A stretch of DNA of 64,000 nucleotides from UBA4615 sp964399635. Lineage in GTDB: Bacteria; Pseudomonadota; Gammaproteobacteria; Burkholderiales; Burkholderiaceae_E. Where the stretch lies: the NCBI GenBank assembly GCA_964399635.1, contig CAYNRU010000041.1, positions 1 to 64,000 of the forward strand, given 5' to 3'. The translations under genes and the position numbers were made by a program. This document shows positions 45,405-57,631 of this stretch, one piece after another. The notes beneath the pieces are model-generated. The model saw only the letters and a list, made by a program, of their open reading frames with translations, was not told the origin of the DNA and ran no database searches. How positions within the stretch are numbered: the stretch's first letter is position 1; the number at the start of each line of letters is the position of its first letter.

Positions 45405-46226
45405 ATGACCGCACTGCACACCACCATCGAACAGGCCTGGGAGCAGCGCACCGCGCTCTCGCCCGCCTCCGCCCCGGCGGCCGTCCGCGAGGCGGTCGGC
45501 CACGTGATCGGCGAACTCGACGCCGGCCGCCTGCGGGTGGCCGAAAAGCTGAACGGCGACTGGGTCGTGCACCAGTGGATCAAGAAGGCGGTGCTGCTGT
45601 CGTTCCGCCTCGAAGAGAACCGTCCGGTCCAGTCGGGCGGCCTGCAGTTCTACGACAAGGTGCCCACCAAGTTCGAGGGCTGGAGCGCCTCGGACTTCGC
45701 GGCCGGCGGATTCCGCGTGGTGCCTCCGGCGGTCGCCCGGCGAGGCAGCTTCATCGGCCGCAACGTCGTGCTGATGCCCTCGTACGTCAACATCGGCGCC
45801 TATGTGGACGAAGGCACCATGGTCGACACCTGGGCGACCGTCGGTTCGTGCGCGCAGATCGGCAAGAACGTGCACCTGTCCGGCGGCGTGGGGATCGGCG
45901 GCGTGCTCGAGCCGCTGCAGGCCAATCCGACGATCATCGGCGACAACTGCTTCATCGGCGCCCGCTCGGAGGTCGTCGAGGGCGTGATCGTCGAGGAGAA
46001 CTCGGTGCTGTCGATGGGGGTCTACCTCGGCCAGAGCACCAAGATCTACGACCGCGCGACGGGCGAGGTCAGCTACGGGCGCGTGCCGGCCGGCTCGGTC
46101 GTGGTGTCCGGCTCGCTGCCGTCGGCCGATGGCAAGTACAGCCTGTACTGCGCGGTGATCGTCAAGCGCGTCGATGCACAGACGCGCGCCAAGACAGCCA
46201 TCAACGAACTGCTGCGCGGGGACTGA
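45405..46226 (+). CDS. dapD: 2,3,4,5-tetrahydropyridine-2,6-dicarboxylate N-succinyltransferase
   Basis: 273-residue trimeric left-handed beta-helix enzyme that succinylates tetrahydrodipicolinate, the step before DapC. N-terminal helical domain, then SGGLQFYDKVPTKFEGW and hexapeptide repeats such as NVVLMPSYVNIGAYVDEGTM and GGVGIGGVLEPLQA. Full length. Lies 9 bp after dapC. Confidence 0.97.
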   Translation: MTALHTTIEQAWEQRTALSPASAPAAVREAVGHVIGELDAGRLRVAEKLNGDWVVHQWIKKAVLLSFRLEENRPVQSGGLQFYDKVPTKFEGWSASDFAAGGFRVVPPAVARRGSFIGRNVVLMPSYVNIGAYVDEGTMVDTWATVGSCAQIGKNVHLSGGVGIGGVLEPLQANPTIIGDNCFIGARSEVVEGVIVEENSVLSMGVYLGQSTKIYDRATGEVSYGRVPAGSVVVSGSLPSADGKYSLYCAVIVKRVDAQTRAKTAINELLRGD

Positions 46227-46241
46227 GCGGCGCGCGCCGCT
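46226..46241. repeat. Perfect 16-bp palindrome between dapD and pilU
   Basis: AGCGGCGCGCGCCGCT, starting on the last base of the dapD stop codon. It could form a short hairpin in the dapD-pilU mRNA, reducing read-through or protecting the 3' end. There is no T-run, so it is not a standard terminator. Confidence 0.5.
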
Positions 46242-46268
46242 GGCCCCCTCATCTGGAGCACCGATCAT

Positions 46269-47438
46269 ATGGCGATGGAACGACTGCTCGGGCTGATGGC
46301 CGACAAGAAGGCCTCGGACATGTTCATCGCCGTCGGCACGCCGGTGCAGGTGAAGATCAACGGCACGACCGTGCCGGTCAACCAGCAGCGGCTGGACACA
46401 GCGTCGGTCGAGTCGCTGCTGCGCGAGGTGCTGACCGACCGCCAGTGGTCCCAGTTCGAGCTGGACAACGAGCTGAACATCGGATTCGGGCTGCGCGACG
46501 TCGGCAGCTTCCGCTTCTCGGTGTTCCGCCAGCGTGGTTCGCCGGCCGCCGTGGTCCGCTACATCCCGGGCGACGTGCCGCAGTTCGAGACGCTCGGCCT
46601 GCCGCCGATCCTCTCCGAGCTGATCATGGACAAGCGCGGCCTGCTGCTGGTGGTCGGCTCCACCGGATCGGGCAAGACGACCACCCTCGCCTCGCTGGTC
46701 GACTACCGCAACCAGCACCGCACCGGGCACATCCTGACACTCGAAGACCCCATCGAGTACACCTTCAAGCACCGGCGTTCGGTGGTCAATCAGCGCCAGA
46801 TCGGCACCGATGCCGTGTCGCTCGAGGTAGCGCTGCGCAACGCGCTGCGTCAGGCCCCCGACTGCCTGATGATCGGCGAGATCCGTGACACCGAGACGAT
46901 GAGTGCCGCGATCGCATACGCGCAGTCGGGCCACCTGGTGCTGTCCACGCTGCACGCCAACAACGCCGCCCACGCGCTCAACCGGATCGTCAGCTTCTAC
47001 TCGCCCGAGAACCGGCGGGTGCTGCAGGCCGACCTCGCGAGCACGCTGCGCTGCGTGATCTCGCAGCGGCTGGTGCGCACGGCGGATGGCGAGCGCACCC
47101 CGGCCGTCGAGATCCTGCTGAACACCACTTTCGTGTCCGAGCTGATCGCGCAGGGGCGCCTGTCGGAGGTCAAGGACGCGATGGAGAAGAGCATGGCGCC
47201 CGGCTCGCAGACCTTCGAGCGGGCACTGGTCGACATGGTCCGCAGCAAGCGGGTGTCCAAGGAGGACGCGCTCGCGCAGTCCGACTCGCCGACCAACCTG
47301 CTGTGGCTGCTCGAGAACTCCGAGGAGATTCCCCTCGAGCCTCCCGCGGCCACGAAGCGCTCCAACGAGCCGTCCGACCAGCCGTCGCAGAAGGCGCCAG
47401 AGGGCCCCTCCTTCTCCGAATTCATGCTGAACATCTGA
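46269..47438 (+). CDS. pilU: PilT/PilU family type IVa pilus retraction ATPase
   Basis: 389-residue hexameric ATPase driving pilus retraction. N-terminal PAS-like domain (about 1-105), Walker A VGSTGSGKTTT at about 129-139, Asp box ILTLEDPIEYTF, Walker B MIGEIRDTETM, and His-box HLVLSTLHANNA. The length and the start with MERLLGLMADKKASDMF favour PilU, the accessory ATPase, over PilT (about 345 residues). The Ser/Pro-rich C-terminal tail ends PSFSEFMLNI. No other pilus gene lies in the window. The stop overlaps the next start as TGATG. Confidence 0.9.
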   Translation: MAMERLLGLMADKKASDMFIAVGTPVQVKINGTTVPVNQQRLDTASVESLLREVLTDRQWSQFELDNELNIGFGLRDVGSFRFSVFRQRGSPAAVVRYIPGDVPQFETLGLPPILSELIMDKRGLLLVVGSTGSGKTTTLASLVDYRNQHRTGHILTLEDPIEYTFKHRRSVVNQRQIGTDAVSLEVALRNALRQAPDCLMIGEIRDTETMSAAIAYAQSGHLVLSTLHANNAAHALNRIVSFYSPENRRVLQADLASTLRCVISQRLVRTADGERTPAVEILLNTTFVSELIAQGRLSEVKDAMEKSMAPGSQTFERALVDMVRSKRVSKEDALAQSDSPTNLLWLLENSEEIPLEPPAATKRSNEPSDQPSQKAPEGPSFSEFMLNI

Positions 47439-47815
47439 TGCGCGGCGAGGTGGTCGTCTACGGCATCGACAACTGCGACCAGGTGCGTCGCGCGCGCGCC
47501 TGGCTGCGCGGCGAGGGCGTGGCGTTCCGCTTCCACGACTTCCGTGCCGACGGCCTCGACGCGACCCTGCTCGCCCGGTGGATGGGACACCTCCCCTGGG
47601 ACGCGCTGCTCAACAAGCGGGGCCTGAGCTGGCGCCAACTCGACCCGGCGCGCCGCGCGAGCGTCGTCGACCAGGCGAGCGCCTCGGAACTGATGCTCGC
47701 CAATCCGACGCTGATCAAGCGCCCGGTCCTGGAGACCGGCGACCGGATCGTCGTCGGCTTCTCGGAACCGATCTACCTCAACCTGTTCCGGCCGCAGTCC
47801 GCGTCGGCCGCCTGA
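47438..47815 (+). CDS. ArsC/Spx-like thioredoxin-fold protein (YffB type)
   Basis: 125-residue ArsC-family protein. Start VVVYGIDNCDQVRRARAWL, with one N-terminal Cys in NCDQV; then VAFRFHDFRADG, TLLNKRGLSWRQL-like LLNKRGLSW and NPTLIKRPVLE. The family includes glutathione-dependent reductases of unknown target, such as E. coli YffB, commonly encoded next to dapE. Arsenate reduction is unlikely because no ars genes are nearby and the arsenate-site sequence is not kept. Coupled to pilU by TGATG. Confidence 0.87.
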   Translation: MRGEVVVYGIDNCDQVRRARAWLRGEGVAFRFHDFRADGLDATLLARWMGHLPWDALLNKRGLSWRQLDPARRASVVDQASASELMLANPTLIKRPVLETGDRIVVGFSEPIYLNLFRPQSASAA

Positions 47816-47963
47816 AGCCGCCCGATCCGGGCCTGGAGGCTGACGCACGGCGGGGGCGGCAGATACCCGCCCGACCCGGCGGAGCGCGCTGTGGCCCGCC
47901 CACCCCGGGCCGCGGTGCCGGGCAGCACCCCGGCCCCCGACGCCCCACCCTCCGATACTGACC

Positions 47964-49100
47964 ATGACCGACTGCCCCGTCCGCCTGCTCGCCGAAGACC
48001 TGATCCGCCGACGCTCGGTCACGCCGGTCGATGCCGGCTGCCAGGATGCGATCGCCGCACGCCTCGCCCCGCTCGGGTTCGTCTGCGAGCCGATGCGCTT
48101 CGGCGAGGTCGACAACCTGTGGGCCGTGCGCCGCGGTGCGCCGGGGCCCACGCTGGTTTTCGCCGGGCATACCGACGTGGTGCCGGCCGGTCCGCGGCAG
48201 TGGTGGCACGCGGACCCCTTCGAGCCCACCGAGCGCGAGGGCGCGCTGTTCGGCCGCGGAGCGGCCGACATGAAGTCCTCGATCGCGGCCTTCGTGGTGG
48301 CGGTCGAGGAGTTCGTCGCGGCGCGTCCGGCGCACGCCGGGGCGATCGCGCTGCTGCTGACCTCCGACGAGGAAGGCCCGGCGCTGGACGGCACGACCCG
48401 GGTGATCGAGACCTTGCGGGCGCGCGGCGAGCACCTCGACTACTGCATCGTCGGCGAACCCACCTCCGTGCGCTCGCTCGGCGACATGGTCAAGAACGGG
48501 CGGCGTGGCTCTCTTTCGGGCCGCCTGACCGTGCGCGGCGTGCAAGGCCACGTGGCCTACCCGCACCAGGCCCGCAACCCCATCCACGAGTTCGCGCCCG
48601 CGCTGGCCGCACTGGTGGCCGAGCGCTGGGACGAGGGCAACGAGTACTTCCCGCCGACCACCTGGCAGGTCTCGAACTTCAATGCCGGCACCGGGGCCGG
48701 CAACGTGATCCCCGGGGAGGCGGTGGTCGACTTCAACTTCCGGTTCTCGACGGCCAGCACGGTCGACGGCCTCAAGCGCCGGGTCCAGACCATCCTCGAT
48801 GCGCACGGTATCGAGGGTGCCGTCGCATGGACGCTGTCCGGGCTGCCGTTCCTGACGCCGCGCGGCGCGCTGTCGCAGGCGCTGGCCGGCGCGATCCGCG
48901 CCGAGACCGGTCTGGAGACCGAGCTGTCGACCACCGGCGGCACCTCCGACGGCCGCTTCATCTCGTCGCTGTGCCGCGAGGTCATCGAGTTCGGCCCGCC
49001 CAATTCCTCGATCCACAAGAGCAACGAGAACATCGACATCGCGTGCCTGCAGCCCATGAAGAACATCTTCCGCCGCACCCTCGAGACGCTGCTCGGATGA
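47964..49100 (+). CDS. dapE: Succinyl-diaminopimelate desuccinylase
   Basis: 378-residue dizinc M20 hydrolase that releases LL-diaminopimelate. Metal site motifs LVFAGHTDVVPAG, RGAADMKSSIAAF and the catalytic/metal Glu pair in TSDEEGPA are intact. IHKSNENIDIA near the C-terminus is characteristic. It follows a 148-bp GC-rich gap (47816-47963) with no evident gene; GATACT at 47954-47959 is a weak -10 candidate very close to the ATG. Start has no strong Shine-Dalgarno. Overlaps prmB by ATGA. Confidence 0.96.
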   Translation: MTDCPVRLLAEDLIRRRSVTPVDAGCQDAIAARLAPLGFVCEPMRFGEVDNLWAVRRGAPGPTLVFAGHTDVVPAGPRQWWHADPFEPTEREGALFGRGAADMKSSIAAFVVAVEEFVAARPAHAGAIALLLTSDEEGPALDGTTRVIETLRARGEHLDYCIVGEPTSVRSLGDMVKNGRRGSLSGRLTVRGVQGHVAYPHQARNPIHEFAPALAALVAERWDEGNEYFPPTTWQVSNFNAGTGAGNVIPGEAVVDFNFRFSTASTVDGLKRRVQTILDAHGIEGAVAWTLSGLPFLTPRGALSQALAGAIRAETGLETELSTTGGTSDGRFISSLCREVIEFGPPNSSIHKSNENIDIACLQPMKNIFRRTLETLLG

Positions 49101-50022
49101 GCACCGTCAGGTTCGAGCGCGCGCACCCCGGCGTCGCCGAGGCGAAGGCCGCGCTGCGCACCGTGCGGGACCTGCTGCGCCACGCGGTCAGCCGCATGCA
49201 GGCCGCGGGGGTAGCGCTCGGCCACGGCACCGACGACCCCTGGGACGAGGCGGCCTGGCTGGTGCTGTGGTCGCTGCACCTGCCCCTCGACCGGCTCGAG
49301 CCAGTGCTCGACGCGGCGCTGGCGCCCGCCGAGGTCGCGGCCGCCGTGGACCTGATCGAGCGTCGCTGCACCGAGCGCATGCCCGCCGCCTACCTCACCG
49401 GGGAGGCCTGGCTGCGCGGCGTGCGCTTCCTGGCCGACCCGCGCGCGCTGGTGCCGCGCTCCCCGATCGCCGAGGTGCTGGAGGCCGGCGCCCTGGATCC
49501 CTGGCTGCCCGAGCCGCGAGCGGTGCGCCGCGTGATGGACCTGTGCACCGGCGGGGGCAGCCTCGCGATCCTCGCGGCCCGGCACTTCGCCGACGCCGCG
49601 GTGGTCGGCACCGACCTGTCGGCCGACGCGCTCGCACTCGCCGCCGAGAACGTCGCGCTGCACGGCCTCGCCAGGCGCGTGTCGCTGCGCAACGGCAGCC
49701 TGTGGGAGCCGGTGGCCGGCGAGCGCTTCGACCTGGTGCTGTGCAACCCGCCCTACGTCAACGCGGGCTCGATGGCCGCGCTGCCGCCGGAGTTCCTGCA
49801 CGAGCCGCAGGGGGCGCTTGCCGGCGGCACCGACGGCATGGACCTGGTGCGGCAGATCGTGGCCGGCGCGCGCCGCCACCTCATGATGGGCGGTCTGCTG
49901 GTGCTCGAGATCGGCCATGAGGCGAGCCATTTCGAGGCGGCGTTCCCGCGGCTCGAGGCGACCTGGCTGCCCACCGAGGGCGGCGACGACCGGATCGTGC
50001 TGCTGGAGCGCGACGCGCTGCC

Positions 50023-50026
<4 letters not shown>
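49097..50026 (+). CDS. prmB: Ribosomal protein L3 glutamine methyltransferase
   Basis: 309-residue SAM-dependent methyltransferase that N5-methylates a glutamine of ribosomal protein L3. N-terminal helical domain (about 1-120), SAM motif VMDLCTGGGSLAI, VVGTDLSADAL and the catalytic LCNPPYVNAGSM at about 214-226. The family is distinguished from PrmC by its place after dapE and its N-terminal domain. ATGA overlap with dapE, GTGA overlap with the ABC-F gene. Confidence 0.94.
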
Positions 50027-51954
<1,928 letters not shown>

Positions 51955-52004
51955 CGCGCCGCGCAAGCGCGCCGCAGCGCGCGCCGCCCCCGCCCCTGCC
52001 CGCG

Positions 52005-52667
52005 TCAGGCCTTCTTCTCGGCCGCCAGCTTCGCGCGCAGTTCCAGGCAAGCCTTGCGGTCGGCATTGACCTTCTGCACAGACGAGCGCTCGCCCATGCG
52101 CTTGAGGTAGTCGCGGGCCGGCGTGGCGGCCAGCGGATCGTCGCCCCACACCGCCTTGGCCGCCGACGAGATCAGCGGCAGGCTCACGATGGCCGCGCAG
52201 TCGGCCACGGTGAACATGTCTCCGCCGATGAAGGGTGAGTACCTGGTCAGCCGCGCGAAGGCCTTCACGTTGCGCTCGAGCTCCTTGCGGGTGGCGTCGA
52301 TCACCGACTGCTCCACCTTGCCCCCGAAGAAGGCCTGCCCGTAGACGCGCCGCGCCACCAGCTCGAGGTGCAGCTCCAGGAACTGGACCAGCTCGCGGAT
52401 CTTGGCGCGCTGCAGCGGATCGGCCGGCATCAGCGGCGGTACCGGGTAGAGATCCTCGATGTACTCGACGATCACCTGCGACTCGCACAGCGTCGTGCCG
52501 TCCTCGGCGCGCAGGAACGGGACCTTGCCGAGCGGGCTCGCCGACAGCGTCGACTCGTCCTTGGTGGCCCAGTTCAGCTCCTCCGCGAACGGCACGCCCT
52601 TCTCGAGCAGCTGCAGCTTGACCTTGTTGTAGTAGTTGCTGATCGCGAAACCGCAGAGCGTGACCAT
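52005..52667 (-). CDS. Glutathione S-transferase family protein
   Basis: 220-residue two-domain GST. Thioredoxin-like N-domain with CGFAISNYYNKVKLQLLEKG, where Ser10 or Tyr is the probable catalytic hydroxyl. SPLGKVPFLRAEDGTTLCESQVIVEYIE contains the cis-Pro and glutathione-binding Glu-Ser. An all-helical C-domain follows (FIGGDMFTVADCAAI). Substrate unknown. Convergent with the ABC-F gene, divergent from the 3-hydroxyacyl-CoA dehydrogenase gene with 133 bp between. Confidence 0.92.
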   Translation of the reverse strand: MVTLCGFAISNYYNKVKLQLLEKGVPFAEELNWATKDESTLSASPLGKVPFLRAEDGTTLCESQVIVEYIEDLYPVPPLMPADPLQRAKIRELVQFLELHLELVARRVYGQAFFGGKVEQSVIDATRKELERNVKAFARLTRYSPFIGGDMFTVADCAAIVSLPLISSAAKAVWGDDPLAATPARDYLKRMGERSSVQKVNADRKACLELRAKLAAEKKA

Positions 52668-52787
52668 CGTGTCTCCTCGTCATGGATGGGCCGGTCGCCG
52701 CGTCGCCTGCGGCCTGCCGGACGGCGCCATGGTAGCGCGCCGCCTCGGCTGCGGGCCCTCCTGGCCCTCCTGCCGATGTCACCAAGG

Positions 52788-52793
52788 TAGAAT
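52788..52793 (+). promoter_or_regulatory. -10 box unusually close to the start codon at 52801
   Basis: TAGAAT ends 7 bp before the ATG of the dehydrogenase gene. A transcript from it would begin at or next to the ATG, implying a leaderless or near-leaderless mRNA. No -35 hexamer or Shine-Dalgarno is visible. The same TAGAAT box precedes smpB and mnmH at normal distances. Confidence 0.45.
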
Positions 52794-52800
52794 CCGGGCG

Positions 52801-54348
52801 ATGCACACACTGGACTCGTTCACGATCGCGGTCGTCGGATGCGGCGCGATGGGACGCGGCATCGCCCAGCTTTTCGCCCAGTCGGGTCATGTCGTGCGGC
52901 TGCACGACGCGATGCCGGGCGCCGCGCAGGCGGCTCGTGCTTCGGTGGCCGACACCCTGGGCAAGCTCGCCGAGAAGGGGCGCATCACCCGCGAGGCGCT
53001 GGACGCCACCGTCGCGCGCCTGCAGCCGGTCTCGACCCTGCCCGAGCTCGCCGGGTGCGACCTGGTGATCGAGGCGATCGTCGAGAACCTCGCGGTCAAG
53101 AAGGCGCTGTTCGAGGAACTCGAGGCGGTGGCCGGCCCCGACGCCCTACTCGTCTCCAACACCTCCTCGCTGTCGGTCACCGCGATCGCCTCCGCGTGCC
53201 GGCGGCCCGGGCGGGTCGCCGGCTACCACTTCTTCAACCCCGTTCCGCTCATGAAGGTGGTCGAGGTGATCCGCGGCGTGCGTACCGAGGACGCCACCGT
53301 CGACGCCCTGCTCGGGCTCACGCGCCGGACCGGCCATGCCCCCGTCCTCGCGCAGGACACCCCCGGCTTCCTGATCAATCACGCGGGGCGCGGCTACGGC
53401 ACCGAGGCGCTCAAGCTGGTCGGCGAGGGCGTGACCGACCCGCATGCGGTCGACCGCATCATGCGCGAGCAGGTCTCGTTCGGCGGCAGCGGCTTTCGGC
53501 TCGGCCCATTCGAGCTGCTCGACCTGACCGGGCTGGACGTCTCCCATCCGGTGATGGAGTCGATCTACCGGCAGTTCTACGACGAGCCGCGCTTCCGTCC
53601 CTCGGTGCTCGCCGCGCAGCGCGCCGCCGGCGGCCTGCTCGGGCGCAAGAGCGGCGAGGGCTTCTATCGGCACGAGGCCGGCCAGCAGGTCGCGGTGCCG
53701 GAACCGGCGCTGCCGCCCGCCCCCGCCGTCGCGCCGTTCTCACGGGTCTGGGTCGCATCCGACTCCCGGCAGGAGGCGCTGCGCGAGCTCGCGACGGCGC
53801 TCGGCGCCACCCTCGACGAGGGTGCTGCCCCCGCCGCGGACAGCCTGGTGCTGCTCGCGCCGCTGGGCCTGGATGCGAGCACCGCCGCGACCGACGCCGG
53901 CCTGCCCGCCGCGCGCACGGTCGCCCTCGACACGCTGTTCCCATTCGCCGCGCGGGCCTGCCGCCGCCGCGTGCTCATGGCCACCCCCGCCACCGACCCG
54001 GCGGTCGCGCTGGCCGCGCGGCACCTGCTCGCCTCGGACGGTGCGCGCGTGACCCTGCTGCGGGACAGCGCGGGCTTCGTCGCCCAGCGGATCGTCGCGA
54101 TGGTGATCGCGGTGGCCTGCGAGATCGCGCAGCAGCGCATCGCCACGCCCGCCGACATCGACCTCGCCGTGCGGCTGGGGCTGGGTTACCCGGTCGGGCC
54201 GCTGTCGATGGGCGACGCGCTGGGGGCGGCCACCGTCGCGCAGGTGCTCGAGGGCATGCACGCGAGCACCGGCGACCCGCGCTACCGTCCGAGCCTGTGG
54301 TTGCGCCGGCGCGCACGGCTCGGGCTGTCGCTGCTCCACGAAGACTGA
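52801..54348 (+). CDS. 3-hydroxyacyl-CoA dehydrogenase (PaaH/HbdA type)
   Basis: 515-residue NAD-dependent dehydrogenase oxidising L-3-hydroxyacyl-CoA to 3-ketoacyl-CoA. Rossmann motif VVGCGAMGRGIAQ at about 11-23, SNTSSLSVTAIA, catalytic HFFNPVPLMKVVEV and QDTPGFLINHAGRGY, then a duplicated C-terminal 3HCDH domain with LRDSAGFVAQRIVAM and LGLGYPVGPLSMGD. There is no crotonase domain, so it is a stand-alone PaaH-like enzyme, not FadB. Likely works with the kinase and acyl-CoA dehydrogenase genes that follow (54-bp and 51-bp gaps). Confidence 0.93.
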   Translation: MHTLDSFTIAVVGCGAMGRGIAQLFAQSGHVVRLHDAMPGAAQAARASVADTLGKLAEKGRITREALDATVARLQPVSTLPELAGCDLVIEAIVENLAVKKALFEELEAVAGPDALLVSNTSSLSVTAIASACRRPGRVAGYHFFNPVPLMKVVEVIRGVRTEDATVDALLGLTRRTGHAPVLAQDTPGFLINHAGRGYGTEALKLVGEGVTDPHAVDRIMREQVSFGGSGFRLGPFELLDLTGLDVSHPVMESIYRQFYDEPRFRPSVLAAQRAAGGLLGRKSGEGFYRHEAGQQVAVPEPALPPAPAVAPFSRVWVASDSRQEALRELATALGATLDEGAAPAADSLVLLAPLGLDASTAATDAGLPAARTVALDTLFPFAARACRRRVLMATPATDPAVALAARHLLASDGARVTLLRDSAGFVAQRIVAMVIAVACEIAQQRIATPADIDLAVRLGLGYPVGPLSMGDALGAATVAQVLEGMHASTGDPRYRPSLWLRRRARLGLSLLHED

Positions 54349-54402
54349 CACCCGCCGGAACAGAGCCGCCCCGGTGCACGAGACCCACACGACGGAGGGA
54401 CG

Positions 54403-55473
54403 ATGAGCAGCGAGATGACCGAGCAGAACGTCGGCACGACACCGGTTTCCGAGCGCCAGCGCTTCGACATCGGCGCCCTCGAGACCTGGATGCGCGCGCA
54501 CGTCGACGGCTACTCGGGCCCGCTCGGCGTCGAGCAGTTCAAGGGCGGGCAGTCCAACCCCACCTTCAAGCTCACCACGCCCTCGCGCAGCTACGTGATG
54601 CGCTCCAAGCCCGGCCCCGCCGCGAGGCTGCTGCCCTCGGCGCACGCCGTCGAGCGCGAGTACCGCGTGATCGCGGCGCTCGCCGACACCGACGTCCCGG
54701 TGCCGCGCGTCCACGGGCTGTGCGAGGACGAGAGCGTGGTCGGACGCGCCTTCTACATCATGGACTGCGTCGAGGGCCGGGTGCTCTGGGACCAGTCGCT
54801 GCCCGGCCTGTCCAACGCCGAGCGGGACGCCACCTACGACGAAATGAACCGCGTGATCGCGGCCCTGCACAAGGTCGACATCGCCGCGGTGGGCCTGTCC
54901 GACTTCGGCAAGCCGGGCAACTACTTCGCCCGGCAGATCGGCCGCTGGTCCAAGCAGTACGTGCTGTCCGCGACCGAGACGATCGATGAGATGGACCGCC
55001 TGATCGACTGGCTGCCTCGGCATATCCCCGACGACGACGAGACCACGATCGTCCACGGCGACTACCGCCTCGACAACATGATCTTCGAGCCCACACGCCC
55101 GCGCGTGCTCGCGGTGCTCGACTGGGAGCTCTCGACGCTCGGCCATCCGCTGGCCGACTTCTCCTATCACTGCATGAGCTGGCACATTCCCCCGGGACAG
55201 TTCCGCGGCATCGGCGGGGTCGACCTCGCCGCGCTGGGCATCCCCGACGAGCAGGAGTACATCCGTCGCTACTGCGTGCGCACCGGGCGCAGCGGCATCG
55301 AGCACTGGGACTTCTACCTCGCCTACAACTGCTTCCGGCTCGCCGGCATCCTGCAGGGCATCGTCAAGCGCGCGCTCGACGGCACCGCCTCGAGCCCGCA
55401 GGCGCTGGAGCAGGCCAAGCGGGTCCGCCCGCTGGCCGAGATGGCCTGGGCGTTCGCGCAGAAGGTGCGCTGA
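54403..55473 (+). CDS. APH-family phosphotransferase (ACAD10/11 N-domain or LvaA-like kinase)
   Basis: 356-residue aminoglycoside-phosphotransferase-fold kinase. FKGGQSNPTFKLTT replaces the glycine-rich loop, YVMRSKPG holds the ATP lysine, and the catalytic IVHGDYRLDNMIF and metal VLDWELSTLGHPLADFSY are intact. This subgroup is the free-standing relative of the kinase domain of ACAD10/11. In Pseudomonas putida, LvaA phosphorylates 4-hydroxyacyl-CoA. Drug resistance is not indicated. Strong ribosome site GGAGGG. The next gene is an ACAD with the matching unusual motif, which supports a shared pathway. Confidence 0.88.
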   Translation: MSSEMTEQNVGTTPVSERQRFDIGALETWMRAHVDGYSGPLGVEQFKGGQSNPTFKLTTPSRSYVMRSKPGPAARLLPSAHAVEREYRVIAALADTDVPVPRVHGLCEDESVVGRAFYIMDCVEGRVLWDQSLPGLSNAERDATYDEMNRVIAALHKVDIAAVGLSDFGKPGNYFARQIGRWSKQYVLSATETIDEMDRLIDWLPRHIPDDDETTIVHGDYRLDNMIFEPTRPRVLAVLDWELSTLGHPLADFSYHCMSWHIPPGQFRGIGGVDLAALGIPDEQEYIRRYCVRTGRSGIEHWDFYLAYNCFRLAGILQGIVKRALDGTASSPQALEQAKRVRPLAEMAWAFAQKVR

Positions 55474-55524
55474 GCCCGGCCCCGACCCGATCACCCGATT
55501 TCGAATCAACGGAGGAGAGACACG

Positions 55525-56793
<1,269 letters not shown>

Positions 56794-56848
56794 GCCCCTG
56801 TGCGCCGTGTCCGACATCGCGGACGCGGCGACTCAGGACGCGGCACCG

Positions 56849-56872
56849 GCGGCCCGTGGCGACACGGGCCGC
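56849..56872 (+). terminator. Hairpin after the acyl-CoA dehydrogenase gene
   Basis: Perfect 10-bp stem (56849-56858 and 56863-56872) closed by a GCGA tetraloop, in the 130-bp gap before the next gene. The following bases GTTGATCT contain only a weak T-run. Probably a terminator or 3'-end stabiliser separating the dehydrogenase from the downstream GST. Confidence 0.5.
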
Positions 56873-56923
56873 GTTGATCTGCGCTGCGCTCAGCCGCCCT
56901 CTTGCACACGGAGCGAATCGACC

Positions 56924-57616
56924 ATGATCGAGCTGTACACCTGGCCCACCCCCAACGGCCACAAGGTCCACATCATGCTCGAGGAGTGCGGGCTGCCCTA
57001 CGCCGTCCACGCGGTCGACATCGGCGCGGGCGAGCAGTTCGCACCCGACTTCCTGAAGATCAGCCCCAACAACAAGATGCCGGCGATCGTCGACCCCGAC
57101 GGACCCGACGGCCAGCCGATGTCGCTGTTCGAGTCCGGCGCGATCCTGCTGTACCTGGCCGGCAAGACCGGGCGCTTCCTGCCGCGGTCCACGCGGGGCA
57201 AGTACGAGACGCTGCAGTGGCTGATGTTCCAGATGGCCAGCGTGGGGCCGATGCTCGGACAGGCTCACCACTTCCGGGTCTACGCGCCCGAGAAGATCGC
57301 CTATGCCATCGACCGCTACACCAGCGAGGCCAGGCGCCTGTACGGCGTGATGGACCGGCAGCTCGCCGATCGCGACTACATCGCCGGCAAGACATACACC
57401 GTGGCCGACATGGCGGTGTGGCCCTGGCTGCGCTCCTGGGAGAACCAGGGCGTCTTGATGGACGACTACCCGAACGTCAAGGCGTGGTTCGAGGCGATCG
57501 GCAACCGCCCGGCCGTGCAGCGCGGCGTGCAGGTGCTGGCCGACCGGCGCCGGCCGCTGCTCGACGACAAGGCTCGCGACGCGCTGTTCGGGAAGGCGCA
57601 ATACGCCAGGCGCTGA
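56924..57616 (+). CDS. Glutathione S-transferase, YfcG/YghU (nu-class) type
   Basis: 230-residue GST. MIELYTWPTPNGHKVHIMLE at the start, with TPNGHK typical of the YfcG disulfide-bond oxidoreductases. FLKISPNNKMPAIVD, the glutathione-binding SLFESGAILLYLA and the C-domain YIAGKTYTVADMAVWPWL are all family-like. E. coli YfcG reduces disulfides with two bound glutathiones; substrate here is inferred only. Start at 56924; a longer frame upstream adds 39 non-homologous residues. Confidence 0.93.
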   Translation: MIELYTWPTPNGHKVHIMLEECGLPYAVHAVDIGAGEQFAPDFLKISPNNKMPAIVDPDGPDGQPMSLFESGAILLYLAGKTGRFLPRSTRGKYETLQWLMFQMASVGPMLGQAHHFRVYAPEKIAYAIDRYTSEARRLYGVMDRQLADRDYIAGKTYTVADMAVWPWLRSWENQGVLMDDYPNVKAWFEAIGNRPAVQRGVQVLADRRRPLLDDKARDALFGKAQYARR

Positions 57617-57631
57617 GCGCGCCAAGCGCTA

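Noticed and set aside
47438..47815. Arsenate reductase for arsenic resistance
   Set aside because: It is the YffB-like branch next to dapE and lacks ars operon neighbours.
54403..55473. Aminoglycoside resistance kinase
   Set aside because: The APH fold is shared, but sequence and context match the ACAD10/11 kinase group.
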